Positions 1 to 5,456 of a stretch of DNA of 5,456 nucleotides are shown one piece after another. Both the position numbers and the translations under genes were made by a program. Numbering within the stretch: the first letter of the stretch is position 1; each line of letters starts with the position of its first letter. Where the stretch lies: positions 1 to 5,456 of the forward strand of contig CANRPV010000099.1 of the NCBI GenBank assembly GCA_947632575.1, read 5' to 3'. The stretch is from an uncultured Eggerthellaceae bacterium. GTDB taxonomy: Bacteria; Actinomycetota; Coriobacteriia; Coriobacteriales; Eggerthellaceae. The notes below the pieces were generated by a model. It was not told the origin of the DNA, made no database searches, and was given only the letters and a program-made list of their open reading frames with translations.

Positions 1-640
1 CTTGGCCATCTTCGTCGGTCTCCCGGAAGATGTAGTCGCCTTTTGAACCTTGGGAGGCGTCGTTGTCCTTTTCAAAGTAGGCGTGAGGAAATGCGCTCGC
101 GCGGATGCGATTGAATTCCACTTCACAGTGCTGCTCAAGACTTTCGCCGAGCATCTTCGTGGATAGCTTAAGCTTCATGTCCTTGAGCCGCTGTATTTCC
201 TCATCCTTGTAACGCAAGAGTTCATCGCTCATGCGTTTTTGCTCAGCTATCTGAGCTTGGAGTTCGTTGAGCTTACGGTGGCTTTCAGCATCCTTGAGCT
301 TGATATCGGCGCTGAGGCGTTGGTTTTCCTTTTCCAGCTCGCTTTGAGTCTTGAGAATGGCGAGATTCTTTTCCTGCTGGAAGTTTTGACGCTGACTTTC
401 GAGCTTTTGCTCGAGCTCGGCGATGCGGCTGTCCTTTTGACCAAGGGCTTTTTGATAGGAGTTTTCTGTTTGAGAGACAGCCAGGTCAACTGCCGTTTTC
501 TTCTCAGCGTTGAGAAGCGCTTCGCGCTCTGAGATCTCTTTTTTAAATTCCTTGTCACGCACTTGCTTTAAAAGTTCTGAGTAGCCTGTTTCATCCACTT
601 TGAATACTTGGCCACAATGAGGGCATTTGATCTCGTTCAT
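1..640 (-). CDS. DUF2130-family protein, N-terminal 213 residues (C-terminus outside window)
   Basis: The minus-strand frame opens with ATG at 640-638 and stays open to the left edge, giving 213 complete residues; the family is usually about 400-450 residues, so roughly half is visible. Domains in order: a CPHC zinc-knuckle-like motif (Cys6, Cys9; no second Cys pair follows nearby), a highly charged Glu/Lys/Gln-rich segment at about residues 25-160 that reads as a long coiled coil, then the start of the conserved domain from about residue 160 (KLSTKMLGESLEQH, FPHAYFEKDNDA, GSKGDYIF). These last blocks are what I recognise as DUF2130. There is no signal peptide or membrane segment, so it is probably cytoplasmic. 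The start is supported by a strong GAGGAGG Shine-Dalgarno five bases upstream. The function of the family is not established; I recall a proposed link to PD-(D/E)XK nuclease folds, with Asp202 a candidate for the first acidic residue, but the E-x-K part lies outside the window. It is divergently transcribed from the ABC operon, so a shared role is not implied. Confidence 0.85.
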   Translation of the reverse strand, partial: MNEIKCPHCGQVFKVDETGYSELLKQVRDKEFKKEISEREALLNAEKKTAVDLAVSQTENSYQKALGQKDSRIAELEQKLESQRQNFQQEKNLAILKTQSELEKENQRLSADIKLKDAESHRKLNELQAQIAEQKRMSDELLRYKDEEIQRLKDMKLKLSTKMLGESLEQHCEVEFNRIRASAFPHAYFEKDNDASQGSKGDYIFRETDEDGQ

Positions 641-645
641 GCAAT

Positions 646-652
646 CCTCCTC
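646..652 (-). promoter_or_regulatory. Shine-Dalgarno of the DUF2130 gene
   Basis: On the minus strand the sequence reads GAGGAGG followed by ATTGC and the ATG, a near-perfect ribosome binding site with five-base spacing. It fixes the start of the DUF2130 gene at 640 and contrasts with the poor site in front of the divergent ABC gene. Confidence 0.8.
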
Positions 653-675
653 ATGAGAGTCTCTTGCGTAAGTCT

Positions 676-704
676 AGTATCAATGAGCTTGCTGGAAGAC
701 CCAA
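676..704 (-). promoter_or_regulatory. Candidate sigma70-type promoter for the DUF2130 gene
   Basis: On the minus strand TTGGGT (699-704) and GATACT (676-681) are separated by 17 bases. The -10 matches TATAAT at four of six positions, the -35 matches TTGACA at only three. Initiation would fall near 670, leaving a leader of about 30 bases that contains the Shine-Dalgarno. A rival minus-strand candidate is TTGACG (788-793) with TTAAAT (766-771) and a 16-base spacer. Neither can be preferred firmly from sequence alone. Confidence 0.3.
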
Positions 705-739
705 AACTATCTCAGGCAGTGAATTTTCTTTTGTCTCCA

Positions 740-768
740 TTGCAAGAGCGCTTCGCTTGGTCTAGATT
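740..768 (+). promoter_or_regulatory. Candidate sigma70-type promoter for the ABC operon
   Basis: TTGCAA (740-745) and TAGATT (763-768) are spaced by exactly 17 bases, each matching the consensus at four of six positions. Initiation would fall near 775, giving a leader of about 48 bases before the first ABC gene at 823. It is the best plus-strand pair I can find in the 182-base divergent gap. Its -10 overlaps the -10 of one minus-strand candidate (766-771), so use of the two could be mutually exclusive. Confidence 0.35.
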
Positions 769-822
769 TAAGAAAAAGCCAAAGTATCGTCAAGTTATTC
801 ATGCATTCGAAACGCGGTCAGC

Positions 823-2982
823 ATGCGCATTTTTGGTTATCTGTTTAAGCATAAGCTCGCTTTGTCGCTGGTAATCGCCTGCCTCATCGTGCAGGCTTTT
901 ACCGATCTCGAATTACCGCTTCTCACTTCACAAATCGTCGATGTGGGAATTCAGCAGGCGGGTGTGGAGCACGTCGCCGTCGATGAGATGAGTGCTCAGA
1001 GCTTCGAGAATATCCTCGAGATGGTTCCCGAGGATGATCGATCGCTGCTTCAGTCGTCTTATGCGAAGACAGAAGAGGGAAATTATCGACTCACCGATGA
1101 GGGCAAAGCGCACGTCGGTGAACTGGATTCTCTGTTGGCTTTTCCCTTGGCGGCCATCCATGATCGCTACCGCCCTTCGGAAGGAAGCTGGCCTGCGCTC
1201 ATCGCGGATTATAAAGAGGGTGCTTTGAGCCGAGAACACCTGATGGAGCTCATCGATCAGGCACGATCCGAAGCCGAAAGCCAGGGGGAGGATCTCGTGC
1301 TCCAACAGGGAATAGCGGCGGCCCGTGCGGAGTATGAGGATCTCGGCTACAACATGACCGATATGCAGATCGGTTTTCTGCTGCGTGTCGGCCTCATGAT
1401 GTTGGGCTTTGCGGCACTTGGCATGGTTATGGCAATCATGGCAAGCCTGGTGGCCTCTCGCACAGGCGCCTCCATAGGATTCGACCTCAGGAATCGACTG
1501 TTTAGCCGGGTGGTTTCCTTTGGCGACAAGGAAATTAATCACTTCTCGGCCGCATCCCTTATCACCCGTGGCACAAACGACATACAACTCATTCAAAACG
1601 TATCGATCATGCTCATGAGAATGGTGCTGTATGCACCGATTCTCGCCGTGGGAGGCGTTGTCATGGTCATGGTCACCAATGCCTCGATGGGTTGGATCAT
1701 CGTCGTTGCCATCATCGCGGTCTTCATCATAATCATGGTGGTTTTCAAGGTCGTTATGCCGAAGTTCCGCATCATGCAAAAGCTCATCGATCGAGTGAAC
1801 CTGGTAGCGCGAGAGGCGCTGACCGGAGTTGCGGTCATCAGGGCGTTTGGCCATGAGGCCTATGAGGAAAAACGTTTCGATACGGCCTCCACGGAGCTTC
1901 TTTCGACCCAGTTGTTCACCAATAGGGTCATGACGTTTTTGATGCCCTCTTTGATGCTGGTGATGAATTGCACATCCGCATGCATCATCTGGATCGGAAG
2001 TCAGTACGTGGATTTTGGCATGATCCAAACGGGTGATCTGATCGCCTTTATCACCTATTCGATGGTCATCATCATGGGATTTCTGATGCTTGGCATGATC
2101 TCAATCATGCTGCCACGGGCCGATGTGGCTGCTGAGCGTGTCAACCAGGTGATCGAATGCGAGCCGGTCATTCAAGATCCCGCTGAGTCTGAAGTGCAAT
2201 CTCTTCCTCTCCGCGAGGGGCTCGAGATCGCGTTTCATGACGTGAGCTTCAGCTACGATGATTCAGATGAGAAGATACTTGAATCGGTGAGCTTCACGGC
2301 ACACCCGGGGGAGACCTTGGCGATTATCGGATCCACCGGTTCTGGGAAAACAACATTGCTGAAGTTGATCGAGCGCTTCTACGACGTCAGCTCAGGATCC
2401 ATTACGCTCAATGGCGTAGACGTGCGCGACCTTCCTCAAAAAACCTTACGTTCCCAGTTTGGATACATTCCTCAAAAGGCGTTCCTGTTTAGCGGCACCA
2501 TCTATTCCAACGTGTCCTACGCTGATCCTTTTATGGATGAGGAGCGGGTGGAAAAAGCCCTCTCAATCGCTCAGGCGCTGGATTTCGTAAACGATCGAGA
2601 GGATGGCGCCGATTCAGCTATCGCCCAGGGGGGCACGAACGTCTCAGGAGGTCAGAGACAGCGACTGTCCATCGCTCGCGCGTTGGCATCGGATGCGAAA
2701 GCCTATCTGTTTGACGACTCGTTTTCGGCCTTGGACTATAAAACCGACGCGCGTTTGCGTCAGGAGCTCGATCGCAACCTCGCCGGCGCCACAAAGATCA
2801 TCGTCGCTCAACGGATAGCCACGATCATGGGGGCCGATCAGATCGTGGTGTTGGAAGACGGGCGGGTCGTGGGCTGTGGCACCCATGAAGAGCTTCTTGA
2901 CTCTTGCGAGGAATACCGCGAGATCGCACTGTCTCAACTTTCCGCTGAGGAACTTCAGGGGGTGGGTCGCGATGACGCTTAA
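823..2982 (+). CDS. Heterodimeric ABC exporter, subunit 1 (degenerate NBD)
   Basis: A 719-residue fused TMD-NBD half-transporter of the type I exporter (MsbA/LmrA-like) fold in the cytoplasmic membrane. TM1 is at about 12-34, TM2 at 183-210 and TM3-TM6 at about 261-285, 288-310, 368-392 and 402-430. Between TM1 and TM2 lies an outward-facing loop of about 140 residues, making the protein longer than the usual 570-620. NBD motifs: A-loop Tyr478, Walker A GSTGSGKT (503-510, Lys509), Q-loop Gln551, signature VSGGQ (607-611), Walker B ending in Asp631, D-loop SALD (635-638). The residue after Walker B is Asp632 instead of catalytic Glu, and the switch His is replaced by Gln663 (VAQR), so its own ATP site should hydrolyse poorly. 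This is the LmrC/TM287-type partner. The ATG at 823 is the first start after an in-frame stop at 769-771 and gives a normal family N-terminus, although no good Shine-Dalgarno precedes it. It overlaps the next gene by 11 bases. Substrate unknown. Confidence 0.95.
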   Translation: MRIFGYLFKHKLALSLVIACLIVQAFTDLELPLLTSQIVDVGIQQAGVEHVAVDEMSAQSFENILEMVPEDDRSLLQSSYAKTEEGNYRLTDEGKAHVGELDSLLAFPLAAIHDRYRPSEGSWPALIADYKEGALSREHLMELIDQARSEAESQGEDLVLQQGIAAARAEYEDLGYNMTDMQIGFLLRVGLMMLGFAALGMVMAIMASLVASRTGASIGFDLRNRLFSRVVSFGDKEINHFSAASLITRGTNDIQLIQNVSIMLMRMVLYAPILAVGGVVMVMVTNASMGWIIVVAIIAVFIIIMVVFKVVMPKFRIMQKLIDRVNLVAREALTGVAVIRAFGHEAYEEKRFDTASTELLSTQLFTNRVMTFLMPSLMLVMNCTSACIIWIGSQYVDFGMIQTGDLIAFITYSMVIIMGFLMLGMISIMLPRADVAAERVNQVIECEPVIQDPAESEVQSLPLREGLEIAFHDVSFSYDDSDEKILESVSFTAHPGETLAIIGSTGSGKTTLLKLIERFYDVSSGSITLNGVDVRDLPQKTLRSQFGYIPQKAFLFSGTIYSNVSYADPFMDEERVEKALSIAQALDFVNDREDGADSAIAQGGTNVSGGQRQRLSIARALASDAKAYLFDDSFSALDYKTDARLRQELDRNLAGATKIIVAQRIATIMGADQIVVLEDGRVVGCGTHEELLDSCEEYREIALSQLSAEELQGVGRDDA
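2957..2966 (+). promoter_or_regulatory. Ribosome binding site deciding the start of subunit 2
   Basis: A purine-rich AGGGGGTGGG lies just before the ATG at 2972, inside the end of the upstream ABC gene. It supports 2972 over an in-frame ATG at 2876, which would add 32 residues lying entirely on top of the subunit 1 NBD end and unlike any exporter N-terminus. Confidence 0.6.
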
Positions 2983-4939
2983 GCGCGCTACCCCCGAACG
3001 CTTAAAAGAGATCTGGGCAGAGGCCGATTCAGCCATCGCCGACTGGCAAGCAGCGCGCAACCAAGGGCGTCGTCGCGGTCCCGCAGGTCGTGGTCCACGC
3101 CGGATGATGCCTGGAGAGAAGCCTAAGAACTTCAAGGCGACCTTGCATAAGACCATCGAGTTCATGAAGCCGTTCCGCATCCATCTGATCGCGGTGATCA
3201 TCTTTGCCATCGGCTCAACCTTGTTCAATATCGTGGGCCCCCGTGTTCTTTCCGGGGCAACCACCGTGCTTTTCGACGGGGCGGTAGCGAAGGTTAATGG
3301 TACGGGCGGTATCGACTTCGCGCGTATCGGACAAATACTGCTGATCACGGTCGGTATTTATATCGCTTCATCCCTTTGTTCCTTTATTCAGGGATGGAAC
3401 ATGACCACCTTGTCACAGAAGACCTGCTATAACCTGCGTAATGCCATCGATCAGAAGATCAATCGCATGCCTTTCAAGCACTTTGACAGCGCCTCCACCG
3501 GTGATACGCTCTCGCGTATCACTAACGACGTGGATACGCTCGGTCAAAGCCTTAATCAGGGTGTGACGCAGCTCATCACCTCGATCACGACGATCATCGG
3601 CGTCTTGGTCATGATGCTGTCCATCAACTGGATCATGACTTTAATAACGCTGATCATGGTGCCCATTTCCCTTGTTCTCGTGGTCATCGTGGTACGTCAC
3701 TCTCAGAAGTACTTCGTCCGCCAGCAGCGCCTGCTCGGTGTGATCAATGCGCGTGTGGAGGAGACCTTCTCAGGACATGTGGTGGTGAAGGCTTTCGGCA
3801 AGGAGAATGAGACGATCGAGGCTTTCTCCGCAGAGAACAATCAACTTTTCGATTCGGCTTGGAAGGCCCAGTTCTTATCAGGACTCATGCCTCCCATTAT
3901 GAATTTCGTTGGAAACCTCGGGTATGTCGCCATAGCCATATCGGGATCGTTTTTTGCCGTAGCCGGTCTTATCACGGTAGGTGACATTCAGGCGTTCATT
4001 CAATATGTTCGCAATTTCACCCAACCCATAACCCAACTGGCCCAGGTGGGAAATGTCTTGCAGCAGATGGCTGCGGCGGCTGAGCGCATCTTCGAGCTTC
4101 TCGATGAGCCAGAAGTTGAGCCGGAGGCCGCGATGGAGCTGCCTCAAGATCTTGACGGTTCCGTGAACTTTGACCATGTGAAGTTTGGCTACGATCCTGA
4201 AAAGCCTGTCATCAGGGACTTCTCCGCTACTGTCAAGGATGGCCAGACTGTCGCCATCGTCGGTCCAACCGGTGCTGGAAAGACGACCATGGTAAAGCTG
4301 CTGATGCGCTTTTACGAGGTGGACGGTGGCTCCATTGCCATTGGAGGTCATAATTCGCGCGAGTTCTCCCGCGAATCGGTACGCGGTCTTTTCGCGATGG
4401 TGCTTCAAGACGCTTGGCTCTTCAGTGGAACGATCAAGGAAAACATACGCTATGGCAAACTAGACGCCACGGATGAGGACATCATTGACGCGGCTAAGCG
4501 TGCTCGGGCTCATCGATTCATCCAGGGGCTGCCCGGAGCCTATGATTTTAAGATCAATGAGGACGCCACTAACCTCAGCCAAGGACAACGCCAATTGATA
4601 ACCATCGCGCGGGCGTTTTTGGCGGATCGTCGCATGCTGATTTTGGATGAAGCGACCTCTTCGGTGGATACCCGTACGGAAAGTCGCATTCAGCGAGCCA
4701 TGGATAACCTCATGGCCGGACGTACCTCCTTTGTCATTGCGCATCGGCTCTCGACGATCAAAGCGGCCGACTTGATTTTGGTCATGGACCATGGCGATGT
4801 GATCGAACAAGGCTCTCATGAGGAGCTTCTCGCTCTTGGAGGTTTTTACGCGGACTTGTATAATTCTCAATTTGTAGACTGCATTGATGAGATTGAGGAT
4901 GACGCTGCACCATGGCCCTTGAGAGGAACGGCTACATAA
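2972..4939 (+). CDS. Heterodimeric ABC exporter, subunit 2 (catalytic NBD)
   Basis: A 655-residue TMD-NBD half-transporter, partner of the preceding subunit. A cytoplasmic N-terminal extension of about 65 residues, rich in Arg, Gly and Pro (about 30-50), precedes TM1; such extensions are common in this class. Six membrane segments lie at about 70-92, 120-140, 198-218, 221-243, 305-330 and 333-352. NBD: A-loop Tyr407, Walker A GPTGAGKT (431-438, Lys437), Q-loop Gln479, signature LSQGQ (535-539), Walker B ending LILDE with Asp559 and catalytic Glu560, D-loop SSVD (563-566), switch His591 (IAHR). The catalytic residues are canonical, while the second Gly-position of the signature is Gln (LSQGQ for LSGGQ). 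This is the hallmark of LmrD/TM288-type subunits, whose signature faces the degenerate site of the partner. The start at 2972 overlaps the upstream stop by 11 bases, which implies translational coupling and 1:1 expression. A short acidic tail (DEIEDDA, 639-645) ends the protein. Export is expected; substrate unknown. Confidence 0.95.
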   Translation: MTLKRATPERLKEIWAEADSAIADWQAARNQGRRRGPAGRGPRRMMPGEKPKNFKATLHKTIEFMKPFRIHLIAVIIFAIGSTLFNIVGPRVLSGATTVLFDGAVAKVNGTGGIDFARIGQILLITVGIYIASSLCSFIQGWNMTTLSQKTCYNLRNAIDQKINRMPFKHFDSASTGDTLSRITNDVDTLGQSLNQGVTQLITSITTIIGVLVMMLSINWIMTLITLIMVPISLVLVVIVVRHSQKYFVRQQRLLGVINARVEETFSGHVVVKAFGKENETIEAFSAENNQLFDSAWKAQFLSGLMPPIMNFVGNLGYVAIAISGSFFAVAGLITVGDIQAFIQYVRNFTQPITQLAQVGNVLQQMAAAAERIFELLDEPEVEPEAAMELPQDLDGSVNFDHVKFGYDPEKPVIRDFSATVKDGQTVAIVGPTGAGKTTMVKLLMRFYEVDGGSIAIGGHNSREFSRESVRGLFAMVLQDAWLFSGTIKENIRYGKLDATDEDIIDAAKRARAHRFIQGLPGAYDFKINEDATNLSQGQRQLITIARAFLADRRMLILDEATSSVDTRTESRIQRAMDNLMAGRTSFVIAHRLSTIKAADLILVMDHGDVIEQGSHEELLALGGFYADLYNSQFVDCIDEIEDDAAPWPLRGTAT

Positions 4940-5456
4940 CCATTCCCGAAGACAATGTTCCTAAGGTGATAGAAGGGGAGTTGTCGACGGATAATAAATC
5001 CAAGGTTACCGTGGCCGTCTTCGATTTTGACGGGACCAGCATTCAGGGAAATTCGCCCGTCATTTTGGTTCGATATCTTGCCTTGCGTGGCATGTTGCGA
5101 AAATCCGTGGTGATGCAGATTTTGCTTTGGGGCGGTGCCTATAAAGTTCGCCTTCCTCAAAATGAGAGCTGGGTTCGCCAGAAAGTCTTTACCGCCTTTA
5201 AAGGGCGTTCGGTAAAAAGCGTCAACGAATTTCTCCAAAACTTCTATCACGAACGCATTAAGCCGCGTTTTCGTCCTCAAGCTGAGGCTGAGATGATGGC
5301 TCATGCCGCAGAAGGCCATGTGGTGATTTGGGTCTCCGCCTCCTTTGAGCCTATCATTTTAGAGGCCATGCGTGACCATCCTTACGTGAGCTATCAGATC
5401 TCGACACGCATGGAGATCCACGACGGCTATTACACGAACAAGGTGGAGGGCCTTCC
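4912..5456 (+). CDS. HAD-superfamily subfamily IB hydrolase, N-terminal part (runs off right edge)
   Basis: A frame open from ATG 4912 to the window edge gives 181 complete residues. HAD motif I is DFDGT at residues 38-42 (VAVFDFDGT), with Asp38 the expected phosphorylated nucleophile and Asp40 the acid/base. Motif II is the Ser of VSAS (Ser142) after the hydrophobic strand HVVIWV. The helical segment between them (about 48-130) is the cap position typical of subfamily IB, and the later STRMEIHDGYYT stretch matches the 'ATR-E--DG--TG' region of SerB-like and PgpC-like members. Motifs III (Lys) and IV (acidic pair) lie beyond the window. Likely a cytoplasmic Mg-dependent phosphatase; substrate cannot be assigned. 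The ATG overlaps the ABC gene by 28 bases, with a modest GAGGAT 11 bases upstream. About 30 residues precede the core strand, so a later start is possible, such as TTG 4981 after AGAAGGGGAG, which would still keep motif I. Co-transcription with the exporter is very likely. Confidence 0.85.
   Translation, partial: MALERNGYITIPEDNVPKVIEGELSTDNKSKVTVAVFDFDGTSIQGNSPVILVRYLALRGMLRKSVVMQILLWGGAYKVRLPQNESWVRQKVFTAFKGRSVKSVNEFLQNFYHERIKPRFRPQAEAEMMAHAAEGHVVIWVSASFEPIILEAMRDHPYVSYQISTRMEIHDGYYTNKVEGL

Larger units (their letters stand above)
641..822. other. Divergent intergenic region
   Basis: This gap lies between the start codons of two genes transcribed away from each other, so it must hold the start signals for both. 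It contains the candidate promoters and the DUF2130 Shine-Dalgarno listed separately. I see only short palindromes (AGAG-T-CTCT at 656-664, AGCGCT at 748-753), no long operator-like inverted repeat, no riboswitch-like fold and no terminator. Confidence 0.7.

Noticed and set aside
745..761. Imperfect inverted repeat around AGCGCT as a possible operator
   Set aside because: The arms pair only with a bulge (AGAGCGCTTCGCT), too weak to call a regulator site. Similar AAGCGCTT strings also occur within coding sequence near 515.
608..874. An 88-codon plus-strand open frame spanning the divergent gap
   Set aside because: It overlaps the starts of both flanking genes and the candidate promoters, has no good ribosome binding site and resembles nothing I recognise.
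928..2028. A 366-codon open frame on the minus strand opposite ABC subunit 1
   Set aside because: It is rich in His and Asp because it reads the complement of Ile/Met/Val codons in membrane segments. It has no family resemblance and lies wholly inside a well-supported gene.
2876..2971. Upstream in-frame start that would lengthen ABC subunit 2 by 32 residues
   Set aside because: The extra residues only re-read the end of subunit 1 in another frame, and ATG 2972 has a purine-rich binding site and a normal N-terminus.
2644..3348. A 234-codon minus-strand frame across the junction of the two ABC genes
   Set aside because: It is an antisense shadow of conserved NBD and membrane sequence, with low-complexity Pro/Arg composition and no motif.
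4867..5319. A 150-codon minus-strand frame opposite the HAD gene
   Set aside because: The opposite strand encodes clear HAD motifs DFDGT and VSAS in order at proper spacing, whereas this frame shows no recognisable domain.

Overview
The window holds four protein-coding genes: two complete and two cut by the window edges. Base composition is moderate, neither AT-rich nor very GC-rich. The long-loop heterodimeric ABC exporter pair resembles proteins common in anaerobic Gram-positive bacteria (Firmicutes and Coriobacteriia-type Actinobacteria). My best guess is Coriobacteriia or a clostridial relative. This rests on protein style only, with no rRNA or other marker, and is low confidence.

Layout. 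Positions 1-640 (minus strand) carry the N-terminal half of a DUF2130-family protein: a CPHC knuckle, a long coiled coil, then the start of the conserved DUF2130 domain. Positions 641-822 are a 182-base divergent intergenic region with candidate promoters for both directions. On the plus strand follow an ABC exporter subunit (823-2982), a second ABC exporter subunit (2972-4939), and the N-terminal part of a HAD-superfamily subfamily IB phosphatase-like protein (4912 to the right edge). The three plus-strand genes overlap by 11 and 28 bases, so they almost certainly form one translationally coupled operon, which may continue to the right.

How the genes work together. The two ABC proteins form a textbook asymmetric heterodimer of the LmrCD/TM287-TM288/BmrCD type. 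Subunit 1 has a degenerate Walker B (Asp in place of the catalytic Glu) and a Gln in place of the switch His, but an intact VSGGQ signature. Subunit 2 has canonical Walker B Glu and switch His but a deviant LSQGQ signature. In the head-to-tail NBD dimer this gives one hydrolytically competent site and one degenerate site. Substrate cannot be read from sequence; drug or lipid-like export is the family expectation. The coupled HAD-IB gene may act in the same process, but that is inference. I see no mobile element, CRISPR array, RNA gene or clear rho-independent terminator. The window looks like ordinary chromosomal content rather than a new system; the points most worth a second look are the HAD-ABC coupling, the long loop of subunit 1 and the uncharacterised DUF2130 protein.
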